Positions 37,022 to 44,652 of a stretch of DNA of 64,000 bases are shown one piece after another. This DNA comes from Shewanella sp. MR-4 (GTDB lineage Bacteria > Pseudomonadota > Gammaproteobacteria > Enterobacterales > Shewanellaceae). Below the pieces are notes generated by a model. That model made no database searches. It was not told the origin of the DNA and worked only from the letters and a program-made list of their open reading frames with translations. The translations under genes were made by a program, and so were the position numbers. The stretch is taken from the NCBI RefSeq assembly GCF_000014685.1, contig NC_008321.1:1550001-1614000 (forward strand), written 5' to 3'. Every line of letters begins with the position of its first letter. Position 1 is the stretch's first letter.

Positions 37022-37037
37022 GGCAAATACCACGCCA
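37022..37037 (-). promoter_or_regulatory. rpoN-box: Sigma-54 promoter of dctPQM
   Basis: On the minus strand the sequence TGGCGTGGTATTTGCC matches the -24/-12 consensus TGGCACG-N4-TTGCW except at two positions of the -24 element and the last base. The invariant GG and GC are correctly spaced. It lies about 110 bp upstream of dctP, and the window encodes the sigma-54 activator DctD. The region between here and 37300 holds no gene and probably contains the DctD sites, which I could not delimit. Confidence 0.8.
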
Positions 37038-37306
37038 ACTTACGATGCACTCTGTAAGTGTTTGGTTAATAAAGTGTAGTTCATTTGACGTTTGTCACAC
37101 TTTTAGTTTTGTGGGTGAGATCTCGCTCACGTTGATTTTCGCTATGGGTGGAAATCCACCCAAACTGCATTTTGTGGGGTATGAGCAGAGGTTTTTAGCT
37201 TGATGATAAACTGAGCTAAATAAGTTGCTTTTAGATCAAAAGCTGTTTGAAAAATGACTGTGAAGCAGGGGATAGCTGAGATGACAAAGATGAAGCAATG
37301 CGGTAG

Positions 37307-37537
37307 TCAGCCATGATCTTCGCCAATTCGCTTTAGGATTTCATCGCTTGGGAGCAGTTCTAAATGTCCACGTTCATCAAAGTACCAGCCAGTAATAAAG
37401 CCTTTTTGGCGCATGCTGACCAGATTTTGCATGACTTCACGGGCTTCCCTCAATGCGGTTTGTTCATCGCAGGCATGGGTATGTTTTAAATACGCTGCAA
37501 TATTGGTGAGGGATGCAGATTGACTGACGCTGGCCAT
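37307..37537 (-). CDS. Small conserved-looking hypothetical protein
   Basis: 76 residues from the ATG at 37537, which has GGAG nine bases upstream; the open frame begins 5 codons earlier with TTG. The sequence is mostly helical (IAAYLKHTHACDEQTALREAREVMQNLVSMRQKG) followed by a short FITGWYFDERGHLELLPSDEIL strand-like end. It has no signal peptide, membrane helix or known motif. I do not recognise the family. It reads in the same direction as the tRNA-Val array upstream and ends 270 bp upstream of the dctP sigma-54 promoter. Codon use and the ribosome site support a real gene. Confidence 0.65.
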   Translation of the reverse strand: MASVSQSASLTNIAAYLKHTHACDEQTALREAREVMQNLVSMRQKGFITGWYFDERGHLELLPSDEILKRIGEDHG

Positions 37538-37681
37538 AGTGCTGATCTCCAAATATGCCTAAGGCAACAATCAGCAGCGTTTAAATGGGATTGAATACTG
37601 GGTAACAGACTCAGTTAAGCAGATGCTGATTAAGATCAAGCATAGTTGAGTTGTGCTAGGGGTAAAGTTTTTGGAGGAATA

Positions 37682-37757
37682 TGGTGGTCGCTACTGGGAT
37701 CGAACCAGTGACCCCCTCCTTGTAAGGGAGGTGCTCTCCCGGCTGAGCTAAGCGACC
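37682..37757 (-). tRNA. tRNA-Val(UAC), sixth and last of array
   Basis: 76 bases including encoded CCA. Minus strand GGTCGCTTAGCTCAGCC...; the anticodon arm CCTCC-CTTACAA-GGAGG has anticodon TAC; T-loop GGTTCGATCCC. All arms pair. Confidence 0.96.
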
Positions 37758-37782
37758 CGGGGTAAATCAGTACTGAAGAATA

Positions 37783-37858
37783 TGGTGGTCGCTACTGGGA
37801 TCGAACCAGTGACCCCCTCCTTGTAAGGGAGGTGCTCTCCCGGCTGAGCTAAGCGACC
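37783..37858 (-). tRNA. tRNA-Val(UAC), fifth of array
   Basis: Identical to the other array members; anticodon TAC, encoded CCA. Separated from the next gene by 25 bases. Confidence 0.96.
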
Positions 37859-37899
37859 GGAATTCTTTCAATACAAATTTTAATGTCATTCTAAAAATA

Positions 37900-37975
37900 T
37901 GGTGGTCGCTACTGGGATCGAACCAGTGACCCCCTCCTTGTAAGGGAGGTGCTCTCCCGGCTGAGCTAAGCGACC
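37900..37975 (-). tRNA. tRNA-Val(UAC), fourth of array
   Basis: Identical 76-base gene with encoded CCA. It and its 41-base spacer are repeated exactly in the next unit (117-bp period). Confidence 0.96.
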
Positions 37976-38016
37976 GGAATTCTTTCAATACAAATTTTAA
38001 TGTCATTCTAAAAATA

Positions 38017-38092
38017 TGGTGGTCGCTACTGGGATCGAACCAGTGACCCCCTCCTTGTAAGGGAGGTGCTCTCCCGGCTGAGCTAAGCGACC
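38017..38092 (-). tRNA. tRNA-Val(UAC), third of array
   Basis: Identical 76-base gene with encoded CCA; its downstream spacer (37976-38016) is identical to 37859-37899. Confidence 0.96.
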
Positions 38093-38124
38093 GGAGAATG
38101 ACGACACAGTGAATGATGAGTATA

Positions 38125-38200
38125 TGGTGGTCGCTACTGGGATCGAACCAGTGACCCCCTCCTTGTAAGGGAGGTGCTCTCCCGGCTGAGCTAAGCGACC
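38125..38200 (-). tRNA. tRNA-Val(UAC), second of array
   Basis: Identical 76-base gene, anticodon TAC, encoded CCA. Confidence 0.96.
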
Positions 38201-38248
38201 CGGGCATATAACAACTTGTATACCATGGTTAAATTTTCATTTAACACA

Positions 38249-38324
38249 TGGTGGTCGCTACTGGGATCGAACCAGTGACCCCCTCCTTGTAAGGGAGGTG
38301 CTCTCCCAGCTGAGCTAAGCGACC
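38249..38324 (-). tRNA. tRNA-Val(UAC), first of array, with one D-arm difference
   Basis: The promoter-proximal copy. It differs from the other five by one base in the D region (GCTGGGAGAGC instead of GCCGGGAGAGC on the minus strand); anticodon TAC, encoded CCA. Confidence 0.96.
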
Positions 38325-38342
38325 TCTGCTGTGTGGAGCCGT

Positions 38343-38370
38343 ATTATAGGGAGGTTCGATCGAGTGTCAA
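38343..38370 (-). promoter_or_regulatory. Sigma-70 promoter of the tRNA-Val operon
   Basis: On the minus strand a perfect -35 TTGACA (38365-38370) and a perfect -10 TATAAT (38343-38348) are 16 bases apart. They are followed by ACGGCTCC and, 19 bases downstream of the -10, the first tRNA. No clear terminator is visible after the last copy. Confidence 0.9.
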
Positions 38371-38907
38371 CGCTTTTTAATGAAAAAAGCATTGGTCGCG
38401 CTATTTTTGCTCGGATTGCCGTAATGTTAATCACGTCATCATTCAAAGTGTTACTTTATTGGACAATTTAGCTGGCATTTTCATTTCAGGCTTTAGCGCT
38501 CATCTTGAAAATAAGTCAGCCAATCGCATCGTTAAGTGTTCTCTTTCGAGGGTTTGCGGCTTTTTTAGGCTGAAAAGTGTTCTCTTATACGGCTTAAACG
38601 ATAAAGGAAGAGGGGCAGCGCCATTCTCTTCATCTATTTTGCTCAATTTCGATGGCATGTTTCTAAATAGAGATGCGCATCCTTATGTCGTTCCGATTAT
38701 ATAGCGTTTGTTTTCGGATATGGGGCGCTGGATTCTCATCTTTATCAGATCAATCTAAAGCGCTAGCCTTTGGGCAGATACTTTGAGGGGATCTGCAATA
38801 CCTGCACTAAGTGCCATTTGCAGCGCAGACTTAGGCTGCTAGAATAAGCCCACTTTTTACCGTGATTGTCTTTATCTAGACGACTTTATATAGGTTAGTG
38901 TCCCATT
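38371..38907. other. Intergenic region between tRNA-Val promoter and gltX
   Basis: About 540 bp between divergent units. An open frame of 81 codons (38459-38704) has no ribosome site or recognisable features, and I do not call it a gene. The gltX promoter must lie in the right part, but I could not fix it with confidence. Confidence 0.45.
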
Positions 38908-40317
38908 ATGACAACTAAGACGCGTTTTGCCCCAAGCCCAACAGGCTTTTTGCACGTGGGCGGTGCCCGTACAGCTCTTTATTCTTGGTTACAAGCTCGT
39001 GCCAATAATGGCGAGTTTGTTTTACGTATCGAAGATACGGATATTGAACGTTCTACTCAGGCTGCATGTGATGCCATTTTAGAGGGCATGAACTGGTTAG
39101 GTCTGACGTGGGATGAGGGCCCGTACTATCAAACTAAGCGTTTTGATCGTTATAACGAAATCATCGCGCAGATGTTAGAGCAGGGCACAGCTTATAAATG
39201 TTATTGCTCGCGTGAACGTATCGATGCTTTAAGAGAAGCACAAGCGGCAAATGGCGAAGCACAAAAATACGATGGTTGCTGCCGTGACTTGCCGGCGCGT
39301 GACACTGACGAGCCTTTTGTTGTGCGTTTTAAAAACCCCATCGGCGGTTCAGTGGTATTTGATGACCATGTCCGTGGCCGTATCGAGTTTTCAAACGATG
39401 CATTAGATGATCTGATCATTGCCCGTACCGATGGCGTACCTACTTATAACTTCTGTGTGGTTGTTGACGATTGGGATATGGGGATCACTTGTGTGGTTCG
39501 CGGTGAAGACCATATCAACAACACGCCACGTCAAATCAACATCCTTAAAGCATTAGGCGCGCCTATTCCTGAATATGCCCACGTGTCGATGATTTTAGGG
39601 GATGACGGTGCCAAGTTGTCTAAGCGTCACGGTGCGGTAAGCGTAATGCAATACCGTGATGATGGTTACCTGCCAGAAGCACTGCTTAACTATTTAGTTC
39701 GCTTAGGTTGGTCACATGGCGATCAAGAAGTGTTCTCTTTAGAAGAAATGAAGCAGCTCTTTAAGTTAGACGACATCAACAAAGCGCCTTCGGCTTTTAA
39801 TACCGAAAAACTGGTTTGGTTAAACCAACACTATATTAAGACACTTGATCCTGAATATGTGGCTAGCCATTTACAGTGGCACATGGACGATCAAAAGATC
39901 GATACCTCAAATGGCCCAGCTTTATCTGCGGTAGTGACTGCATTGGCTGAACGCGCTAAGACCTTAAAAGAGTTAGCCGCTTCTAGCCGTTACTTCTATG
40001 AAGACTTCGCAGAGTTCGATGCTGAGCAAGCGAAAAAGCACTTACGTGGTGTCGCACTTGAGCCATTGCAATTAGTGCAACAAAAACTGGCAGCATTAAC
40101 TGAGTGGACTGTTGAAGCTATCCACCAAGCAATTGAAGCTACCGCGACCGAATTAGAAGTCGGTATGGGTAAAGTGGGTATGCCATTACGTGTCGCTGTG
40201 ACAGGTGCAGGGCAGTCTCCTGGCTTAGATATCACCTTATTCTTAATAGGAAAGGTGCGTTCTGAGCAAAGAATATCCAAAGCGATTGAATTTGTAGCAG
40301 ATAGAATAAATTCCTAA
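38908..40317 (+). CDS. gltX: Glutamyl-tRNA synthetase
   Basis: Class I synthetase charging tRNA-Glu. 469 residues, the usual length. The HIGH-type motif is in RFAPSPTGFLHVGGARTALYSWL and the KMSKS-type motif is KLSKRHG. A zinc-binding set is visible in YKCYCSRERIDALRE and DGCCRD. The start ATG is followed directly by TTKTRFAPSPTG. The tRNA-Ala/Glu operon promoter starts 9 bases after its stop, so this enzyme gene sits right before the genes of its own substrate, tRNA-Glu. Confidence 0.97.
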   Translation: MTTKTRFAPSPTGFLHVGGARTALYSWLQARANNGEFVLRIEDTDIERSTQAACDAILEGMNWLGLTWDEGPYYQTKRFDRYNEIIAQMLEQGTAYKCYCSRERIDALREAQAANGEAQKYDGCCRDLPARDTDEPFVVRFKNPIGGSVVFDDHVRGRIEFSNDALDDLIIARTDGVPTYNFCVVVDDWDMGITCVVRGEDHINNTPRQINILKALGAPIPEYAHVSMILGDDGAKLSKRHGAVSVMQYRDDGYLPEALLNYLVRLGWSHGDQEVFSLEEMKQLFKLDDINKAPSAFNTEKLVWLNQHYIKTLDPEYVASHLQWHMDDQKIDTSNGPALSAVVTALAERAKTLKELAASSRYFYEDFAEFDAEQAKKHLRGVALEPLQLVQQKLAALTEWTVEAIHQAIEATATELEVGMGKVGMPLRVAVTGAGQSPGLDITLFLIGKVRSEQRISKAIEFVADRINS

Positions 40318-40325
40318 AAAACGAG

Positions 40326-40354
40326 TTGACACATTTAGGTGCGCTGCATAGAAT
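40326..40354 (+). promoter_or_regulatory. Sigma-70 promoter of the tRNA-Ala/Glu operon with GC-rich discriminator
   Basis: A perfect -35 TTGACA (40326-40331) and a -10 TAGAAT (40349-40354) are 17 bases apart, followed by the discriminator GCGCCCCG. That GC-rich stretch is typical of stable-RNA promoters under stringent (ppGpp/DksA) control. Confidence 0.88.
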
Positions 40355-40421
40355 GCGCCCCGTAGTTGAGACACAGACGAGCGAATGCTTGTAGTGCACT
40401 TAAATACAGCTTGATAAGTTT

Positions 40422-40497
<76 letters not shown>

Positions 40498-40564
40498 AAC
40501 TTACCGCCGATATTAAGCGTGATAAGCATTAGTGATAATGTGAGTCGAATTAATATGTCCTTGT

Positions 40565-40640
40565 GTCCCCTTCGTCTAGAGGCCTAGGACACCGCCCTTT
40601 CACGGCGGTAACAGGGGTTCGAATCCCCTAGGGGATACCA
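40565..40640 (+). tRNA. tRNA-Glu(UUC), copy 1
   Basis: 76 bases, GTCCCCTTCGTCTAGAGG...; anticodon arm CCGCC-CTTTCAC-GGCGG with anticodon TTC; CCA encoded. Confidence 0.96.
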
Positions 40641-40747
40641 CTATGTTTATCACATAGGGTTCCTAGCAAATGACTAACGAGTCGTTTGGTAAGAACAAAT
40701 CCAGTTTCTGCGATATATACTGAATATCAGTCATGTCGAAAGAATTT

Positions 40748-40823
<76 letters not shown>

Positions 40824-40887
40824 AATTCGCCGTATTAAGCGAGAGCACTGTTAGTCATTAATAGTTTTCAAATTAATATGTCCTTGT

Positions 40888-40963
40888 GTCCCCTTCGTCT
40901 AGAGGCCTAGGACACCGCCCTTTCACGGCGGTAACAGGGGTTCGAATCCCCTAGGGGATACCA
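40888..40963 (+). tRNA. tRNA-Glu(UUC), copy 2
   Basis: Identical sequence, anticodon TTC, encoded CCA. First member of the 256-bp repeat series. Confidence 0.96.
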
Positions 40964-41062
40964 CTCTATCCTTTAAAGATAGGGTGCTATCACAAATGAC
41001 TAGCGAGTGATTTGTGAGATAACGGCAAGACCTCAGTGATGAGGCTAAACATCTGTCCTTGT

Positions 41063-41130
41063 GTCTCCTTCTGTTCTTAGAAGTGCGCCTAGGATACCGC
41101 CAATGTTAAGCGGGGATGAAAATTCGAATT
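41063..41130 (+). pseudogene. Degenerate tRNA-Glu-like remnant 1
   Basis: Starts with GTCTCCTTCTG after the same TCCTTGTGTC leader that precedes real tRNA-Glu genes. It keeps GCCTAGGATACCGCC of the D/anticodon side and AATTCGAATT of the T-arm, but has an insertion in the D arm, a changed anticodon (AATGTTAAGC) and no acceptor 3' half. It cannot fold as a tRNA. Confidence 0.7.
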
Positions 41131-41143
41131 AATATGTCCTTGT

Positions 41144-41219
41144 GTCCCCTTCGTCTAGAGGCCTAGGACACCGCCCTTTCACGGCGGTAACAGGGGTTCG
41201 AATCCCCTAGGGGATACCA
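41144..41219 (+). tRNA. tRNA-Glu(UUC), copy 3
   Basis: Identical sequence, anticodon TTC, encoded CCA; 256 bp after copy 2. Confidence 0.96.
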
Positions 41220-41316
41220 CTCTATCCCTTAGATAGGGTGCTATCACAAATGACTAACGAGTGATTTGTGAGTTAACAGTAATTCCTCAGTGATGAGGCT
41301 AAACATCGGTCCTTGT

Positions 41317-41392
41317 GTCCCCTTCGTCTAGAGGCCTAGGACACCGCCCTTTCACGGCGGTAACAGGGGTTCGAATCCCCTAGGGGATACCA
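41317..41392 (+). tRNA. tRNA-Glu(UUC), copy 4
   Basis: Identical sequence, but only 173 bp after copy 3. It sits exactly where the other units carry the pseudo-tRNA, so this unit lacks the remnant. Confidence 0.96.
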
Positions 41393-41491
41393 CTCTATCC
41401 CTTAAAGATAGGGTGCTATCACAAATGACTAGCGAGTGATTTGTGAGTTAACAGTAATACCTCAGTGATGAGGCCAAACATCGGTCCTTGT

Positions 41492-41559
41492 GTATCCTTC
41501 TGTTCTTAGAAGTGCGCCTAGGATGCCGCCAATGTTAAGCGGGAATGAAAATTCGAATT
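41492..41559 (+). pseudogene. Degenerate tRNA-Glu-like remnant 2
   Basis: Near copy of the remnant at 41063, 175 bp after the start of tRNA-Glu copy 4; begins GTATCCTTCTG, keeps GCCTAGGATGCCGCC, and ends AATTCGAATT. Confidence 0.7.
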
Positions 41560-41572
41560 AATATGTCCTTGT

Positions 41573-41648
41573 GTCCCCTTCGTCTAGAGGCCTAGGACAC
41601 CGCCCTTTCACGGCGGTAACAGGGGTTCGAATCCCCTAGGGGATACCA
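41573..41648 (+). tRNA. tRNA-Glu(UUC), copy 5
   Basis: Identical sequence, anticodon TTC, encoded CCA; 256 bp after copy 4. Confidence 0.96.
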
Positions 41649-41747
41649 CTCTATCTCTTAAAGATAGGGTGTTATCACAAATGACTAGCGAGTGATTTGT
41701 GAGTTAACGGCAAGACCTCAGTGATGAGGCTAAATATCGGTTCTTGT

Positions 41748-41815
41748 GTCTCCTTCTGTTCTTAGAAGTGCGCCTAGGACACCGCCAATGTTAAGCGGGA
41801 ATGAAAATTCAAATT
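41748..41815 (+). pseudogene. Degenerate tRNA-Glu-like remnant 3
   Basis: Same layout as remnant 1; keeps GCCTAGGACACCGCC, identical to the real gene over that stretch, and ends AATTCAAATT. Confidence 0.7.
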
Positions 41816-41828
41816 AATATGTCCTTGT

Positions 41829-41904
41829 GTCCCCTTCGTCTAGAGGCCTAGGACACCGCCCTTTCACGGCGGTAACAGGGGTTCGAATCCCCTAGGGGAT
41901 ACCA
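41829..41904 (+). tRNA. tRNA-Glu(UUC), copy 6
   Basis: Identical sequence, anticodon TTC, encoded CCA; 256 bp after copy 5. Confidence 0.96.
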
Positions 41905-42003
41905 CTCTATCCCTTAAAGATAGGGTGCTATCACAAATGACTAGCGAGTGATTTGTGAGTAAACAGTAAGACCTCAGTGATGAGGCTAAACATCGGTCCT
42001 TGT

Positions 42004-42071
42004 GTCTCCTTCTGTTCTTAGAAGTGCGCCTAGGACACCGCCAATGTTAAGCGGGAATGAAAATTCGAATT
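42004..42071 (+). pseudogene. Degenerate tRNA-Glu-like remnant 4
   Basis: Same layout as the others, GTCTCCTTCTG start, GCCTAGGACACCGCC core, AATTCGAATT end; 81 bp before the last tRNA-Glu. Confidence 0.7.
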
Positions 42072-42084
42072 AATATGTCCTTGT

Positions 42085-42160
42085 GTCCCCTTCGTCTAGA
42101 GGCCTAGGACACCGCCCTTTCACGGCGGTAACAGGGGTTCGAATCCCCTAGGGGATACCA
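42085..42160 (+). tRNA. tRNA-Glu(UUC), copy 7
   Basis: Identical sequence, anticodon TTC, encoded CCA; last gene of the operon, followed by the terminator. Confidence 0.96.
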
Positions 42161-42202
42161 CCTCAACTAAGATTAATCGCTAATGTTAGTTGAGAACAAT
42201 AA

Positions 42203-42225
42203 GCCACCGTTAGGTGGTTTTTTTG
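42203..42225 (+). terminator. Terminator of the tRNA-Ala/Glu operon
   Basis: A GCCACC-GTTA-GGTGGT hairpin is followed by seven T. It lies 43 bp after the last tRNA; an additional stem (CTCAACTAA/TTAGTTGAG) lies between. Confidence 0.88.
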
Positions 42226-42245
42226 TATCTAAAATTCGTTATCCT

Positions 42246-42284
42246 GCCATAAGCCATAAGCCATAAGCCATAAGCCATAAGCCA
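42246..42284. repeat. Heptanucleotide tandem repeat GCCATAA
   Basis: Five full copies and a partial sixth of GCCATAA in an otherwise non-coding stretch. It is a candidate variable-number locus. Nothing else is visible between it and the terminator at 42547. Confidence 0.85.
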
Positions 42285-42546
42285 ATTCTATTGAGATAGT
42301 ATCAGTTTATTTGTCTTGGGTTGTGGTAGGGGAGTAGGTACTTTCTGCGGTATTTTCGTCTTATCAAATCGCAGTACCGATATAAGAGTAAACAGCGTGT
42401 CATCTCAGTAGAGCACCATACTTAAAGGGTCCAGTTTGCGGATATTGTTGAGGATTGAGGGGATTTTGTTGGGGGGATAGTTGCCTGCAACAAACTCTTT
42501 GTGCCTCTCCCCCCTGCCAACAAAGCAAACGCAAATAATAAAGCCA

Positions 42547-42571
42547 AATAAAAAGGCGACTCGAGGTCGCC
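42547..42571 (-). terminator. Terminator of the ABC exporter gene
   Basis: On the minus strand GGCGAC-CTCGA-GTCGCC is followed by TTTTTATTT, about 70 bp beyond the stop. Confidence 0.83.
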
Positions 42572-42639
42572 ATTTACATCCAAACTCAATGATTTTTCAA
42601 ATCAAAGTACAAGGTGGTGAGCTTAAGAAACGCTTAAAG

Positions 42640-44469
42640 CTACTCAACCCCGAGGAAACCACCCGTTTGATGGGCCCAAAGCTGGGCATAGATACCGCCA
42701 GCGGCAATCAACTCTTGATGGGTTCCTTGCTCGACGATACGACCTTGATCGAGCACGATTAATCTGTCCATCGCCGCGATAGTGGATAATCTATGGGCAA
42801 TCGCGATCACCGTCTTTCCTTGCATCAATTCGTACAAGCTTTCCTGAATCGCAGCTTCCACTTCGGAGTCCAAGGCAGAAGTCGCCTCATCGAGCAGTAA
42901 AATCGGCGCATTTTTCAATAGTACCCGAGCAATCGCGATACGCTGTCTCTGTCCACCTGAGAGCTTAACCCCTCGCTCACCGACTTGTGCATCTAAGCCA
43001 TGGTTGCCATTAGGGTCGGTCAGTTCATTAATAAAATCATGGGCCTGAGCCTGTTTTATTGCATGTTCGAGTTGGGTTTCGCTGGCATCAGGATTACCGT
43101 AAAGAATATTCTCCCGAATCGTGCGATGAAGCAGAGAAGTATCTTGGGTCACCATGCCAATCTGTGAACGCAGTGAGTCCTGCTTGACCGCTTTAATATC
43201 TTGACCATCGATACAAATTTGACCTTTCTCAACATCGTAAAAACGCATCAACAAGTTCACTAGGGTTGACTTGCCCGCGCCCGAGCGGCCAACGAGACCG
43301 ACTTTTTCGCCCGCTTTGATATTGAGGTTAAGATCTTCGATAACACCGGTTTCTTCGCCGTAATGGAAGCTCACCTGATTAAAATCGATACGTCCTTGCT
43401 CTACCACTAAAGTGTTGGCATTGGGCGAATCTTGGATCAGTGTCGTTTTCGAAAGGGTATTCATCCCATCGGTCACTGTACCGATGTTTTCAAATAATGA
43501 ACTGATTTCCCACATGATCCACTGCGACATACCATTGAGGCGTAGCGCTAAACTCACGGCAATTGCGATCGCTCCAACAGAGATGGCATTGTCACTCCAG
43601 AGCAAGATAGATACTGCGGCAATGCTGAAGGCGAGCATATAGTTAATCACTTGCACACTGACACTGATCCCCGTGACGAGGCGCATCTGGCGGTACACAG
43701 TGTCGAGGAAACTGCGCATACTCGCCTTGGCATACTCGGCCTCTTTATCCGTATGGGCGAAGAGTTTCACCGTGGTGATATTGGTGTAACTGTCGACAAT
43801 ACGGCCCGTCATTGTCGAGCGTGCATCGGCCTGTTCGGTTGAAACCGTTTTCAGCCTAGGCACAAAATACCACTGTAAACCGATATAGAGCGCCAGCCAG
43901 ATCAGCATGGGGATCACCAGACGCACATCGGCACTGGCCACCATCACCAGCATGGAGGTGAAATACACTAAAATGTATACCAGCACATCGAGGAGTTTCA
44001 TCACGGTTTCACGGACCGCAAGGGAGGTTTGCATTACTTTAGTGGCAATACGGCCGGCAAAATCATTTTGATAGAAAGAGACGCTTTGCTTGAGCAGATA
44101 GCGGTGTGCAAGCCAGCGAATCGACATCGGATAATTACCCAGCAAGGTTTGATGCATGATAAGCGCATGGAATAGCACTAATATCGGCATCACCACTAGG
44201 ACCATCAGCCCCATTAATAGCAGCGTCGAGCCTTCATCTTGAAAGAGTGTCTCAGGGCTTTTTTTCACTAACCAATCGACTAATTGCCCCATAAAGCCAA
44301 ATAGCGAGACTTCGAGCATGGCGATTAATGCCGTCAGTACTGACATTAAGATAAGCGGTAATTCATAGCCCTTAGTGTAATGCCGGCAGAACGCATACAC
44401 CCCGGTGGGAGGTTTGGTTGGTTCACCATCGGGTAGGGCTTCAACCCAAGATTCAAATCGTTTAAACAT
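42640..44469 (-). CDS. ABC exporter half-transporter (permease fused to ATPase)
   Basis: 609 residues. Six membrane helices (about 30-335) of the type I exporter fold precede an ATP-binding domain with Walker A (GRSGAGKST), Q-loop (VTQDTSLLHRTIRENILYG), signature LSGGQRQRIAIARVLL, Walker B (ILLLDEATSALD) and H-loop (IAHRLSTI). It works as a homodimer that exports a hydrophobic or amphipathic substrate from the inner membrane. The N terminus has an extra 35-residue cytoplasmic segment and a FCRHYTKGYELPLILMSVL start, unlike MsbA itself. The substrate is unknown. Divergent from alkA. Confidence 0.88.
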   Translation of the reverse strand: MFKRFESWVEALPDGEPTKPPTGVYAFCRHYTKGYELPLILMSVLTALIAMLEVSLFGFMGQLVDWLVKKSPETLFQDEGSTLLLMGLMVLVVMPILVLFHALIMHQTLLGNYPMSIRWLAHRYLLKQSVSFYQNDFAGRIATKVMQTSLAVRETVMKLLDVLVYILVYFTSMLVMVASADVRLVIPMLIWLALYIGLQWYFVPRLKTVSTEQADARSTMTGRIVDSYTNITTVKLFAHTDKEAEYAKASMRSFLDTVYRQMRLVTGISVSVQVINYMLAFSIAAVSILLWSDNAISVGAIAIAVSLALRLNGMSQWIMWEISSLFENIGTVTDGMNTLSKTTLIQDSPNANTLVVEQGRIDFNQVSFHYGEETGVIEDLNLNIKAGEKVGLVGRSGAGKSTLVNLLMRFYDVEKGQICIDGQDIKAVKQDSLRSQIGMVTQDTSLLHRTIRENILYGNPDASETQLEHAIKQAQAHDFINELTDPNGNHGLDAQVGERGVKLSGGQRQRIAIARVLLKNAPILLLDEATSALDSEVEAAIQESLYELMQGKTVIAIAHRLSTIAAMDRLIVLDQGRIVEQGTHQELIAAGGIYAQLWAHQTGGFLGVE

Positions 44470-44652
44470 GAATTGACTCTATTTTAATTGAGAAAAGTGG
44501 ATGGGGGAAAACGTCGAGGTGTCTAGCATATAGGATCTTACACTTTAAAAGCACGTGATGATCCAGTTCCGTTTTCCGCGAGTGTGCTAGCATAGGGTGA
44601 CGTACAGTAACCGACAAGTACAAAATTGTGAATAAGATTGTCGGATAACTCA

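Larger units (their letters stand above)
40888..42160 (+). repeat. 256-bp tandem repeat array carrying tRNA-Glu genes
   Basis: tRNA-Glu starts are spaced 256, 173, 256, 256 and 256 bp. Each full unit is tRNA-Glu, a spacer with three small hairpins (CTATCCC..GATAGGG; CAAATGACT..AGTGATTTG; CCTCAGTGATGAGG), a pseudo-tRNA and a short leader TTAATATGTCCTTGT. The 173-bp unit lacks the remnant (81 bp) and two further bases in the first hairpin. Confidence 0.9.

Noticed and set aside
37767..38207. 146-codon open frame on the minus strand with a repeated SLSSAGRAPPLQGG motif
   Set aside because: It is the translation of tandem tRNA-Val genes and spacers, not a protein gene.
38459..38704. 81-codon open frame before gltX
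   Set aside because: No ribosome site, no signal, atypical composition; it lies in a promoter region.
42481..42762. 93-codon open frame overlapping the 3' end of the ABC exporter
   Set aside because: It runs through the exporter terminator and antisense to its coding end.
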